DNA of 55,452 nt from positions 1-55,452 of the forward strand of contig CAVXYG010000007.1 of assembly GCA_963766005.1 (NCBI GenBank), given 5' to 3'. The notes under the pieces are model-generated. The model searched no databases. It worked only from the letters and a program-made list of their open reading frames with translations, and was not told the origin of the DNA. Position 1 is the stretch's first letter. Every line of letters begins with the position of its first letter. Of this stretch, positions 46,534 through 54,884 are shown in pieces. Origin of the DNA: CAVXYG01 sp963766005 (lineage in GTDB: Bacteria; Actinomycetota; Actinomycetes; S36-B12; GCA-2699445). The translations under genes were made by a program, and so were the position numbers.

Positions 46534-47382
46534 TTAGAACAGCACCGTGGCGAACGTCGCTACCTGGCGAAATCCGACCGCGCGGTACGTGGCCAGCGCT
46601 GCGGCGTTGAAGGAGTTCACGTAGAGCGTCACCAACGGGGCCCTGGCCAGGGCGAACACCGCAACTGCGGCCATGCCCGGCTCTGCGAGTCCCTCGCCCC
46701 GGCGTTGCGGGTCCACCCACACGCCCTGGATCTGTACCGCGCGCGGTGTGACGGCGCCGAGCTCGGCTTTGAAGACCACGTCCTGTGCATCCCACCGGGC
46801 GAAGGCGCGGCGCGCGCGCAGCAGATCCGCCACCCGGCGCCGGTACAGGTCCTCCAACCCCCCCAGCCGCGGATCGACGCCCACCTCCTCGGTGAACATC
46901 GCGATGGAGGCCGGCAGGAACTCCTCGAGCCGCTGCAGCGGGACGGGCTGTACCGCGGGATCGGGGTCGATGCTGGGTCCGTGGGCCAGCGACATCAGCG
47001 GCTGCTGGGGGCGGATCTCGCGCGCCGGCCCCCACGCCGGTTCCAGCAGCCGCCACAGGTGCAGCACCTCATCGGCGGGTCCGACGATGCTGGAGCAGCT
47101 GCGCCCCATCCGGATCAGGTCGCCGGCGAGGGCCTCGCGAGCCGCGGCGTCGGTGCCGATGGGGACCAGGTTCGCTCCCAGCATCACCGCCGAGGCCGGG
47201 GAGCCCCCCCGGAAGTACCCGAGCACCATGGGCAGGCCCCATTCGCCGAGGTTGGACTCCATGGGGAACAACCGCGCCTCGGCGAAGCAGGACACCGCAG
47301 GGTCGGCCAGCAGCGGCCGGAGTCGGTGCAGCGCACCGCCGGGCAGCGGCTCGACGTCCCCGGTCACGGATCGGAAGGGCAC
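46534..47382 (-). CDS. DUF4081-GNAT N-acetyltransferase
   Basis: The protein has 282 residues from GTG 47382. A DUF4081 N-terminal half (LLADPAVSCFAEARLFPMES, YFRGGSPASAVMLGANLVPIG) precedes a GNAT fold with the acetyl-CoA loop VWVDPQRRGEGLAEPGMAAVAVFAL and the end VTLYVNSFNAAALATYRAVGFRQVATFATVLF. Its acceptor substrate is unknown. A GNAT gene next to ispG is conserved in actinobacteria. Eleven bases separate it from the ispG stop, so it is probably in that operon. Confidence 0.88.
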   Translation of the reverse strand: MPFRSVTGDVEPLPGGALHRLRPLLADPAVSCFAEARLFPMESNLGEWGLPMVLGYFRGGSPASAVMLGANLVPIGTDAAAREALAGDLIRMGRSCSSIVGPADEVLHLWRLLEPAWGPAREIRPQQPLMSLAHGPSIDPDPAVQPVPLQRLEEFLPASIAMFTEEVGVDPRLGGLEDLYRRRVADLLRARRAFARWDAQDVVFKAELGAVTPRAVQIQGVWVDPQRRGEGLAEPGMAAVAVFALARAPLVTLYVNSFNAAALATYRAVGFRQVATFATVLF

Positions 47383-47393
47383 GGCCTGACCGG

Positions 47394-48563
47394 CTAGGAC
47401 ACCGTGACGACGGGTCCGCCGGATACGGCGGGCTCGCCGCCGGCGTCCGACTCCTCCGCCAGCCGCATGGCCTCCTCGATCAGCGTCTCCACGATCTGCG
47501 CCTCCGGCACGGTCTTGATGACATGGCCCTTGACGAAGATCTGGCCCTTGCCGTTGCCGGAGGCGACGCCGAGATCGGCCTCGCGGGCCTCGCCGGGCCC
47601 GTTGACGACGCACCCCATCACCGCCACCCGCAGCGGCACCTCCAGGCCCTCCAGCCCGGCGGTGACCTGCTCGGCGAGCGTGTAGACGTCGACCTGGGCC
47701 CTGCCGCAGGATGGGCAGGAGACGATCTCGAGGCCGCGTTGGCGCAGGTTGAGCGACTCCAGGATCTGGATACCGACCTTGACCTCCTCGACCGGCGGGG
47801 CGGACAGCGAGACCCGGATGGTGTCGCCGATCCCCTCGGCGAGCAGCGCACCGAACGCCACGGAGGACTTGATGGTGCCCTGGAACGTCGGACCGGCCTC
47901 GGTGACGCCGAGGTGCAGCGGGTAGTCGCAGCGCTGCGCCAGAAGCCGGTACGCCTGCACCATGACCACCGGGTCATGGTGCTTCACCGAGATCTTGAGG
48001 TCGCGGAAGCCGTGCTCCTCGAACAGCGAGCACTCCCACAGCGCCGACTCCACCAGCGCCTCGGGGGTGGCCTTGCCGTACTTGGCCAGCAACCGCCGGT
48101 CCAGCGACCCGGCGTTGACACCGATCCGGATGGGAGTGCCGCAATCGGCGGCCGCCTTGGCGATCTCGGCCACCTTGTCGTCGAAGGCCTTGATGTTGCC
48201 CGGGTTGACCCGGACCCCGGCACATCCTGCGTCCAGCGCCGCGAACACGTACCGGGGCTGGAAGTGGATGTCGGCGATCACGGGGATGCCGGACTTCTTC
48301 GCGATCGCCGGCAGCGCGTCGGCGTCGTCCTGGCTGGGCACCGCCACGCGCACGACCTGGCAGCCGGAGGCCGTCAACTCCGCGATCTGCTGCAGCGTGG
48401 CGTTGATGTCGGAGGTCAGCGTGGTCGTCATCGACTGGACCGAGACCGGCGCATCACCGCCGACCCGCACCTCGTGCGTCGGGTGACGCAGCACGATCTG
48501 GCGGGTCTTGCGCCGCGGGGCGAGCACGGGGGGCGGCGTGGGCACACCCAAGGAGACGGACAT
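47394..48563 (-). CDS. ispG: 4-hydroxy-3-methylbut-2-enyl diphosphate synthase
   Basis: The protein has 389 residues from ATG 48563, with GAGAGG five bases upstream. IspG (GcpE) reduces MEcPP to HMBPP, the sixth step of the MEP isoprenoid pathway. Signatures: VSVQSMTTTLTSDINATLQQI, VNPGNI, LHLGVTEAG and the [4Fe-4S] cysteines in SCPSCGRAQ plus the later Cys in VAVMGCVVNGPGEA. Start GTG 48581 is possible but less well spaced. A tad gene diverges 107 bases away. Confidence 0.95.
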   Translation of the reverse strand: MSVSLGVPTPPPVLAPRRKTRQIVLRHPTHEVRVGGDAPVSVQSMTTTLTSDINATLQQIAELTASGCQVVRVAVPSQDDADALPAIAKKSGIPVIADIHFQPRYVFAALDAGCAGVRVNPGNIKAFDDKVAEIAKAAADCGTPIRIGVNAGSLDRRLLAKYGKATPEALVESALWECSLFEEHGFRDLKISVKHHDPVVMVQAYRLLAQRCDYPLHLGVTEAGPTFQGTIKSSVAFGALLAEGIGDTIRVSLSAPPVEEVKVGIQILESLNLRQRGLEIVSCPSCGRAQVDVYTLAEQVTAGLEGLEVPLRVAVMGCVVNGPGEAREADLGVASGNGKGQIFVKGHVIKTVPEAQIVETLIEEAMRLAEESDAGGEPAVSGGPVVTVS

Positions 48564-48670
48564 GGTCACCTCTCTGATCACGTACCTCGAGTATCCAACC
48601 TACGGCTCGGCCGCGCCCGCGGCAGCGTCCGCGACCCGTTTCCGGCGAGGCGCCCCGGCCCTCGTGGGCC

Positions 48671-50056
48671 GTGGACCCGGAACCCGGCCCCGCCCGGCAG
48701 CCCGCCCCGGCCGCGCCGGCCGCCGCTGGCCGGCCGCTGGCCGTGGCCCCGGACTGGTCGCTGGTGCGCACCCTGCGCGCGGCGGCCGCGGCCCGGATCA
48801 CCGACATGCTGGCCGCCGACCCGGCCCTCGACGTCGCCGCGGCGGGTCCGCGGGTGGTCGCCGGTGTGGTCGCCGACCACATCGCCGAGCAGGCGGCCGC
48901 CGGTGTCGCGCCCCCGCCCGCGGCGGCGCAGCAGGTGCTGGCCGATGCGGTCGGCAACGCACTGTTCGGCCTGGGCCGGCTGCAGCCGCTGGTCGACGAC
49001 CCGCGGGTGGAGAACATCGAGATCAACGGCGCCGACGATGTGCTGCTGGTGCTGTCCGACGGGTCGCTGGAGGTGGGCCCGCCGGTGGCCGACTCCGACG
49101 CCGAGCTGCTGGAGCAGCTCACCTTCCTCGCCGCCCGCAACGAGGGGTCGGCGCGGATGTTCTCCCCCGCGCATCCCCGGCTGCACATGACCCTGGGGGA
49201 CAACGCCCGCCTGGCCGCGGCCGCGTTCGTGACCCCCCGGCCCACCGTGATGATCCGGGTGCACCGCCTGACCCAGGTGACCCTCTCGGACCTGGTGGCC
49301 CGCGACATGCTCGACCCGGTGCTCGCCTCGTTCCTGGCCGCGGCGGTGCGGGGCGGCAAGTCGATCGTGGTGTCCGGGCCGCAGGGCAGCGGCAAGACCA
49401 CCCTGGTGCGGGCGCTGTGCGCCGAGCTGGACCCGTGGGAGCGGATCGGCACCCTGGAGACCGAGCGGGAGCTGCACCTGCACCGGCTGCCCGAGCGGCA
49501 CCGCCGCCAGGTGTCCCTCGAGGCCCGCGTCGGGTCCGGGGAGCGCGGCCCGGACGGCCGCCCCGCCGGGGAGATCGGCCTCGACGAGCTGGTCGCCGAC
49601 AGCCTGCGGTTCAACCTGTCCCGGCTGATCGTCGGCGAGGTCCGCGGCCCCGAGGTGCTGGCCATGTTCAAGGCGATGCAGTCCGGGGCCGGGTCGATGT
49701 CCACCACCCACGCCCACTCCGCGCGGGCCGCGATCGAGCGGCTGGTCACCTGCGCCATGGAGGCCGGCCCGCACGTCACCGACGCCTACGCCTACCGGCA
49801 GGTCGGCGCGCACATCAACCTCATCGTGCAGACCTCGATGCGCACCGACGGCGACCACCGGCGGCCCGTCCGCGCCCGGTACGTCACCGAGGTGATCGCC
49901 GTGGAGCCCGGGGAGGGCAACCGGCCCGCCACCACCAGCCTGTGGGCCCCGGACCCCGTCACCGGCCGGGCGGTGCCCGGCACCCTGCCCGCGGCGTGGG
50001 CGGCCGACCTGGCCGGCCACGGGTTCGTCCCCGACCGCCCGGGGGGCCACCGATGA
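48671..50056 (+). CDS. tadA: Tad pilus assembly ATPase (TadA/CpaF)
   Basis: The protein has 461 residues from GTG 48671. It is a secretion ATPase of the GspE/CpaF type. Visible parts: VENIEINGADDVLLVLSDG, the R-rich N-domain turn FVTPRPTVMIRVHR, Walker A GPQGSGKTTLVRAL (about 236-245), the Walker B-like LIVGEVRGPEVL and the His box STTHAHSA. It powers assembly of Flp pili. The N-terminal Pro/Ala stretch is poorly conserved, so a start a few codons later (such as GTG before APDWSL) is possible. The stop overlaps tadB by ATGA. Confidence 0.93.
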   Translation: MDPEPGPARQPAPAAPAAAGRPLAVAPDWSLVRTLRAAAAARITDMLAADPALDVAAAGPRVVAGVVADHIAEQAAAGVAPPPAAAQQVLADAVGNALFGLGRLQPLVDDPRVENIEINGADDVLLVLSDGSLEVGPPVADSDAELLEQLTFLAARNEGSARMFSPAHPRLHMTLGDNARLAAAAFVTPRPTVMIRVHRLTQVTLSDLVARDMLDPVLASFLAAAVRGGKSIVVSGPQGSGKTTLVRALCAELDPWERIGTLETERELHLHRLPERHRRQVSLEARVGSGERGPDGRPAGEIGLDELVADSLRFNLSRLIVGEVRGPEVLAMFKAMQSGAGSMSTTHAHSARAAIERLVTCAMEAGPHVTDAYAYRQVGAHINLIVQTSMRTDGDHRRPVRARYVTEVIAVEPGEGNRPATTSLWAPDPVTGRAVPGTLPAAWAADLAGHGFVPDRPGGHR

Positions 50057-50901
50057 CCGCGCTGGTGATGGCCGCCGGCCTCGGCCTGGGGGTCGGGCTG
50101 GTCCTGCTCGGATACGCGGTGCTGGTCGCCCCGCGCCGCCCGCCCGCACCGCCGCGGCCGCCCCGCAGGCCGGCCCGGGTGACCCGCTCCCTGGCGGTCC
50201 GGATCGGGATCGGCGCCGGCCTCGGCCTGCTGGGGCTGCTGGTGACCGGGTGGCCGGTGGCGCTGCTGGTCGGCCCGGCTGCGGCCCTGGGCCTGCCGCT
50301 GCTGCTGGCCCCGCCGGCCAACTCCGCCGCGATCCCCCGCCTGGAGGCGCTGCAGGAGTGGACCCGGGGCCTGGCCGGCGTGCTCACCGTGGGCATCGGC
50401 CTGGAGCAGGCGATCATCGCCACCGCCCGCTCCGCCCCCGCAGCGATCCGCCCCCAGGTCGGCGGCCTGGCGGGCCGGCTGGCCGCACGCACACCCACCG
50501 ACGTGGCCCTGCGCCGGTTCGCCGACGATCTGGCCGACCCGACCGGGGACCTGATCGTGACCTCGCTGCTGCTCGGGGCCGCCCGCCGCGGGCAGGGCAT
50601 GGCCTCCGTGCTGGAGAACCTGGCCGCCTCGGTGGCCGACGAGGTCCGCATCCGCCGCGGGGTCGAGGCCGACCAGTCCCAGGTCCGCACCGCGGCCCGG
50701 ATGATCACCGTGGTCACCCTGCTGATGATGGGCGGGCTGTTCGCCGCCGGCACCTACACCGAGCCTTACGGCACCCCCCTGGGCCAGGCCGTGCTCGTGG
50801 TGCTGATCGCCGCCTACGCCGCGGCCCTGGCCTGGATGCGCCGCATCGCCGACGGCGCGCCCCCGGCCCGGCTGATCGACCCGGACGGGGCGCCGGCATG
50901 A
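50053..50901 (+). CDS. tadB: Type II secretion system F family protein (TadB)
   Basis: The protein has 282 residues, ATG 50053 overlapping the tadA stop. It has helices near the N-terminus (LVMAAGLGLGVGLVLLGYAVL, GIGAGLGLLGLLVTGWPVALLVG) and a cytosolic T2SSF segment: LEALQEWTRGLAGVLTVGIGLEQAIIATARSAP and DLIVTSLLLGAARRGQGMASVLENLA. Two C-terminal helices follow (MITVVTLLMMGGLFAAG; LGQAVLVVLIAAYAAALAWM). This is the inner membrane platform of the pilus machine. Stop overlaps tadC by ATGA. Confidence 0.9.
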   Translation: MTALVMAAGLGLGVGLVLLGYAVLVAPRRPPAPPRPPRRPARVTRSLAVRIGIGAGLGLLGLLVTGWPVALLVGPAAALGLPLLLAPPANSAAIPRLEALQEWTRGLAGVLTVGIGLEQAIIATARSAPAAIRPQVGGLAGRLAARTPTDVALRRFADDLADPTGDLIVTSLLLGAARRGQGMASVLENLAASVADEVRIRRGVEADQSQVRTAARMITVVTLLMMGGLFAAGTYTEPYGTPLGQAVLVVLIAAYAAALAWMRRIADGAPPARLIDPDGAPA

Positions 50902-51788
50902 CCGCGCTGCAGGCGGCGATGCTCGCCGGGCTCGGCGTCGGTGCCGGCCTGGTGCTGCTGCTGATCGCCGGCCGGGCCACCAGCCCCGACCTGGGCGCGG
51001 CCATGGCCAACCTCACCCCCGCCCCGGCCCGCGCCGCCGCCGCGCCGTCGGACCTGACATCCCGGTTCGGGGCGTGGCTGCGCACCGCCGCACCGGGCCT
51101 GGCGCGCGGGAGGGTCCGCGCCGCGGACCTCGACCTGCTGGGCATCGACCCCGCCCGGCACACCGGCGACAAGGTCCTCGGCGCGCTCGGCGGCCTGGCG
51201 GCCCCCACCCTGATCACCGCCGCGTTCGGGCTGCTGGGCATCAACCTGCCCGCGGTGCTGCCGCTGCTGGCCGGGGCCGGGTTCGCCGCGGCCCTGCTGC
51301 TGGGCGCCGACCGGGCCGTGGCCAGGCGCGCCGGCGCCGCCCGCGTCGAGGTGCGGCGGGCCCTGTCGGCGTACGCCGACCTCATCAGCCTGGAACGCTC
51401 CGCCGGGGCCGGGGCCGCAGAGGCGATGGAATCCGCCGCCGGCGCCGCCCCCAACTGGGTGTTCCGGCGGATCCACACCGCCCTGGTCCAGGCCCGGCTG
51501 TCCGGGCAGTCCCCGTGGGACGCCCTGACCGGGCTGGCCGCCGCCATCGACGCCCCCGAGCTGGCCGACCTCGCCGGGGTGATGCGCCTGGCGGGGGAGG
51601 AGTCCACCAGCGTCGGCGCCACCCTCAGGGCCCGCGCCGGGGCGCTGCGCAACGCCCTGGCCGAGGACGCCCACGCCCAGGCCAACTCCGCCATGCAGCA
51701 GATGATGCTGCCCCTGGCGGCCCTGGCCCTGATCTACCTGGTCCTGCTCGCCCTGCCCGGGGTGCTCAACGTGATGAGCACCCTGTGA
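50898..51788 (+). CDS. tadC: Type II secretion system F family protein (TadC)
   Basis: The protein has 296 residues from ATG 50898. The layout mirrors tadB: N-terminal helices (MLAGLGVGAGLVLLLIAG; LGALGGLAAPTLITAAFGLLGINLPAVLPLLAGAGFAAALLLG), then the T2SSF segment ALSAYADLISLERSAGAGAAEAMESAAGA and ELADLAGVMRLAGEESTSVGATLRARA, ending with MLPLAALALIYLVLLALPGVLNVMSTL. It forms the platform together with TadB. Confidence 0.9.
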   Translation: MTALQAAMLAGLGVGAGLVLLLIAGRATSPDLGAAMANLTPAPARAAAAPSDLTSRFGAWLRTAAPGLARGRVRAADLDLLGIDPARHTGDKVLGALGGLAAPTLITAAFGLLGINLPAVLPLLAGAGFAAALLLGADRAVARRAGAARVEVRRALSAYADLISLERSAGAGAAEAMESAAGAAPNWVFRRIHTALVQARLSGQSPWDALTGLAAAIDAPELADLAGVMRLAGEESTSVGATLRARAGALRNALAEDAHAQANSAMQQMMLPLAALALIYLVLLALPGVLNVMSTL

Positions 51789-51838
51789 CCCCCCACCAGA
51801 CCCCCGGCCGCCGGCGCCGGGCAACCGAAAGGAAACCC

Positions 51839-52033
51839 ATGCTCGCCCTCTACGCCACCGCGGCGGCCCTCGTCGCCGACCTGCGCACCCGCGCCCGGGC
51901 CCGCACGACCGACGAGGACGGGTTCACCACCGTCGAGTGGGTCGTGATCGGGTCGATCGCGTTCGCGATGGCCATCGGCATCGGCGCCGGGCTGAAGGCG
52001 GTCGCCGACAACTACCTCGGCAAGATCAACTGA
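51839..52033 (+). CDS. flp: Flp-type pilin (major pilin candidate)
   Basis: The protein has 64 residues from ATG 51839, preceded by AAAGGAAA. A short leader containing DEDG precedes FTTVEWVVIGSIAFAMAIGIGAGLKAVADNYL, which has the Glu at position 5 after the Gly typical of type IV-like pilins and a single hydrophobic helix. Prepilin peptidase should cut after that Gly (G-F). No prepilin peptidase gene is in the window. It lies 50 bases after tadC, the only gap above ten bases in the locus, which allows separate control of the abundant pilin. Confidence 0.88.
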   Translation: MLALYATAAALVADLRTRARARTTDEDGFTTVEWVVIGSIAFAMAIGIGAGLKAVADNYLGKIN

Positions 52034-52035
52034 CC

Positions 52036-52446
52036 ATGCCCCGCCGCGACGCCGCCCGTGCCCCCGCCCGCCGACACGGGCGGGGGCAGGCCGGCAGCGC
52101 CACCCTCGAACTGGTGGTGGTGTTCCCGGTCGTCCTGCTGCTCATCTTCGGCATCGTGCAGACGGCCGTCTGGTACCACGCCCGCACCCTGGCCATGCTC
52201 GCCGCCCAGGACGGGCTGCGCGCCGCCCAGGCCCTCGACGGCACCGCCGCGCAGGGCCGGGCCCGGGCAGCCGCGGCCCTGCAGGGCAACGGCGCCGCCG
52301 GGTTCCTCGCCGACCCCGCCGTCACCGCCACCCGCACCGCGGCCGGCGCCGCCGTCACCATCAGCGGCCGCTCCGTGGCCCTGCTGCCGGGCACCGGCAT
52401 CCCGCTCACCCAGACCGCCATCGGCCCGATCGAGCAGGCCGGGTAG
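52036..52446 (+). CDS. tadE: TadE-like pseudopilin
   Basis: The protein has 136 residues. A basic leader (RRHGRGQAGS) precedes ATLELVVVFPVVLLLIFGIVQTAVWYHARTLAMLAAQDGLRAAQ, the TadE signature with Glu in LELVVVFP. It is a minor pilin or pilus-associated protein. ATG 52036 comes two bases after the pilin stop. The rest is Ala/Thr-rich with a likely beta domain. Confidence 0.87.
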   Translation: MPRRDAARAPARRHGRGQAGSATLELVVVFPVVLLLIFGIVQTAVWYHARTLAMLAAQDGLRAAQALDGTAAQGRARAAAALQGNGAAGFLADPAVTATRTAAGAAVTISGRSVALLPGTGIPLTQTAIGPIEQAG

Positions 52447-52456
52447 GAGGACGACC

Positions 52457-53137
52457 ATGACCATCCCCGCCTCCCCGACCCCGCCGCCGCCGGGCCCCGC
52501 CGCCCCGCCGGGCCCGCCCCGCCCCGGCCGCGACCGGCGGCGGCTGTGGGCCGCCCTCGCCGGGACCGCGGTCGTGGCCCTCATCGCCGGCGGCATCGTC
52601 CTGGCCACCGGCGGCGGCGGCACTCCTACCGCGGAGCCCTCAACCGCGCCCGCGCCTACCGAGTCCCCTGCTCCGACCCCCACCCCGGCGCTGCCCGCCG
52701 ACCAGCAGCAGGCCGTCGATGAGTCCGCCGCGGTGGTCCTGGCCTACGAGCAGACGGTCTACGACCTGCTCGCCGACCCCGCCGCCGACATCAACGACCT
52801 GTACGGCGTGCTCACCGATCCGCAGATCGACACCGAGCTGGGCAACATCCAGCAGCTGCGGGCCGCCGGCACCATCACCGTGGAGTCCACCGGCCCCGTG
52901 GCGCTGGGCCCGGTGGCGCCGGTCGGGGTCGATCTCGGCGCGGACCCGCCGACCGTGACCCTGCTGGTGTGCGTCGACCGGACCGCCGCCCGCGGCACCG
53001 AGGACGGGCAGCCGTGGACCGGCCGCCGGGAAGCATCCCAGTACCGGGTGGTCAGGACCACCTACCTCCCGGCCCCCGGGTGGGCAGTCGCCCAGGTGCA
53101 GCCCCCCGCCGGCCTCGACCAGCCGCAGCCATGCTGA
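52457..53137 (+). CDS. Exported or membrane-anchored protein of the Tad locus
   Basis: The protein has 226 residues from ATG 52457, with AGGAGG six bases before it. A Pro-rich cytosolic start leads to one helix (LWAALAGTAVVALIAGGIVLATGGGG). A Pro/Thr-rich linker (TPTAEPSTAPAPTESPAPTPTPALP) follows, then a C-domain of about 140 residues: ESAAVVLAYEQTVYDLLADPAADINDLYGVL, ITVESTGPVALGPVAPVGVDL and TVTLLVCVDRTAA. The order helix, helix, strands suggests an NTF2-like fold. No family was assigned. The place in the locus suggests a pilus accessory protein on the outside of the membrane. Confidence 0.7.
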   Translation: MTIPASPTPPPPGPAAPPGPPRPGRDRRRLWAALAGTAVVALIAGGIVLATGGGGTPTAEPSTAPAPTESPAPTPTPALPADQQQAVDESAAVVLAYEQTVYDLLADPAADINDLYGVLTDPQIDTELGNIQQLRAAGTITVESTGPVALGPVAPVGVDLGADPPTVTLLVCVDRTAARGTEDGQPWTGRREASQYRVVRTTYLPAPGWAVAQVQPPAGLDQPQPC

Positions 53138-54042
53138 CCCGGACCCGGACCGCCGCCCTGGCCGCCGCGGTCCTCCTCGCCCTGACCGGCGGCACCGTCC
53201 CGGCGCTGGCCGACGCCCCGGCCGAGTGCGCGAGGACCGCGGCGGGGCAGGTGTGCTCGGTGACCGCGTCCCCGCCGGGCCGCCCCGGCACGGTCACCCC
53301 CGTCAAGGGCGGCGCCCCCGCGCGGCCCGCGGCCTGCGAGGACCGATTCCCCGGCACCTGGTGCTCCCCGCCGCCCGCGCCCGGGGCCTGGTGGAGCCCG
53401 GCCCGCGAGTGCTGGATCGCGGCGCTGAGCCCGCAGCCGCCGCCCGGCGGCCCCCTGTGGAAGGGCAACACCGCCGGCGCGATCTACCTGTGCTGGCCGC
53501 CGGAGGCCCCCGCCTTCCGAGGGACCGGCAACGTCACCTACTTCTGGTCCGCCGCCCCGCCGCCGCAGGTGGACCCCGCCGTGCTCGCCCAGGCCGCCGT
53601 CGAATCGATGGACCTGCGGCCGCCCGCGGTGGGGGCGACCCCGCTGCCGTCCCCGGACGCCGTGTCGCTGATCGGCCTGCCGACCTGGCTGTGGATCGAG
53701 GCCCCCGGCGAGCATTCCTGGGGACCCGTCACCCGCACCGCCGCCGCCGGCGGGGTGACGGTCACCGCGACCGCGCAGGTGGCCAGGGTCGTCTGGGACA
53801 TGGGCGACGGCGGCACCGTCACCTGCACCGGGCAGGGCACGCCGTGGTCCCCCGCCATGGGCGCCGGGGACTCCCCCGACTGCGGCTACCGCTACCGCAC
53901 CGCCGGGCGGCGCACCATCACCGCCACCACCCACTGGCAGGTCGCCTGGTCCGGGGCCGGGCAGTCCGGCACCATCGCGCTCGACATGTCCGGCACCCGC
54001 CCGGTCGACGTGGTGCAACTGCGGGCGGTGATCAGCGGATGA
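53131..54042 (+). CDS. Secreted Cys-rich protein with PKD-like region, Tad locus
   Basis: The protein has 303 residues from ATG 53131, overlapping the previous stop by seven bases. The signal peptide is RTRTAALAAAVLLALTGGTVPALADA. Cysteines come in pairs (AECARTAAGQVCSV, ACEDRFPGTWCS, ARECWIA and IYLCWP), which suggests disulfides. The later VARVVWDMGDGGTVTCTG and SPDCGYRYRTAGRRTITATTHWQVAW have the WDxGDG and CxYxY pattern of PKD domains. Such proteins accompany Tad-type genes in streptomycetes and relatives but have no known function. It could be a pilus-tip or surface adhesion protein (inference). Confidence 0.7.
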   Translation: MLTRTRTAALAAAVLLALTGGTVPALADAPAECARTAAGQVCSVTASPPGRPGTVTPVKGGAPARPAACEDRFPGTWCSPPPAPGAWWSPARECWIAALSPQPPPGGPLWKGNTAGAIYLCWPPEAPAFRGTGNVTYFWSAAPPPQVDPAVLAQAAVESMDLRPPAVGATPLPSPDAVSLIGLPTWLWIEAPGEHSWGPVTRTAAAGGVTVTATAQVARVVWDMGDGGTVTCTGQGTPWSPAMGAGDSPDCGYRYRTAGRRTITATTHWQVAWSGAGQSGTIALDMSGTRPVDVVQLRAVISG

Positions 54043-54464
54043 GCCGCCGGGCCCGCGGCGAGCGCGGATCGCTGTCCCTGGAGCTGGTGGTCCTGGCCCC
54101 GGCGATCCTGGCCGTCCTGGCGCTGGTGATCGCCGGCGGACGCGCCGCGATAGCCTCCCAGGCCGTCGCGCAGGCCGCGGCCCAGGCCGCCCGCGACGCC
54201 ACCCTGCACCCGTCGGCGGCCGCCGCGGCCGCCGCGGCGGCGACCCGCGCCGACAGCGTCCTGGCCGGGCAGGGCCTGGACTGCGCCCCCCGGACGGTGA
54301 CCGTCGACGCCGCAGCGCTGGCCGCTCCCCCCGGAGCGCCCGGGACGGTCGCCGTGACCGTGGAATGCACCGTGACATGGACCGACCTCGGGATCCCCGG
54401 CCCCGGCACCCGCACCCTGCGGGCCACCGGCCGCGCCCCCGTCGACACCTGGACCGCCCGATGA
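54039..54464 (+). CDS. Second TadE-like pseudopilin
   Basis: The protein has 141 residues from ATG 54039, overlapping the previous gene by ATGA. ERGSLSLELVVLAPAILAVLALVIAGGRAAIASQAVAQAAAQAARDATL is a TadE-type segment with Glu in LELVVLAP. A domain of about 70 residues with a Cys pair follows (GLDCAPRTVTVD ... VTVECTVTW). It ends by ATGA overlap with the next gene. Confidence 0.85.
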   Translation: MSRRARGERGSLSLELVVLAPAILAVLALVIAGGRAAIASQAVAQAAAQAARDATLHPSAAAAAAAAATRADSVLAGQGLDCAPRTVTVDAAALAAPPGAPGTVAVTVECTVTWTDLGIPGPGTRTLRATGRAPVDTWTAR

Positions 54465-54884
54465 CGCCGCCGCCGCTGCGCGAGGACCGCGGTTCGGTAT
54501 CGCTGCTGTTCGTCGTGGTCGCCGCCGGGCTGCTGGCGATGGCCGGCCTGGTCGTCGACGGCGGCGGGAAGGCCCGCGCCGCCGCCGAGGCCGACGACGC
54601 CGCCCGCGCCGCCGCCCGCGCCGCGGTGCAGGCGATCAGCCCCGCCGCCGTGCTCGGCGGGGCCGCCCCCAGGGCCCACCCCGCCCCGGCCGCCGCCGCG
54701 GCCCGCTGCTACCTCGTCGCGGCGGGGGTCGCTGGCACGGTCAGCGTCGCGCCCGGCGGGCGCGGGTGACAGTGACCACCACCGGCACCTACACGCCGGT
54801 GCTGCTGTGGCGATCGGGGTCGGGCCGATGCCGGTCGCCGGGTCGGCCGCCGCCGACTGGTCGCCTCGAAGGAGGCAACCGTGA
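54461..54884 (+). CDS. TadG-like pilus assembly protein (frameshifted)
   Basis: From ATG 54461 the frame gives LREDRGSVSLLFVVVAAGLLAMAGLVVDGGGKARAAAEADDAARAAARAA, a TadG-like helix and start. The frame ends early at TGA 54767-54769. In the next frame VTVTTTGTYTPVLL continues, and in the third IGVGPMPVAGSAAAD leads to TGA 54882-54884, the usual end of such proteins. That second TGA overlaps the GTG of the LysM gene by GTGA, as in the rest of the locus. Two one-base indels near 54765 and 54810 therefore probably split an intact gene of about 140 residues. Confidence 0.7.
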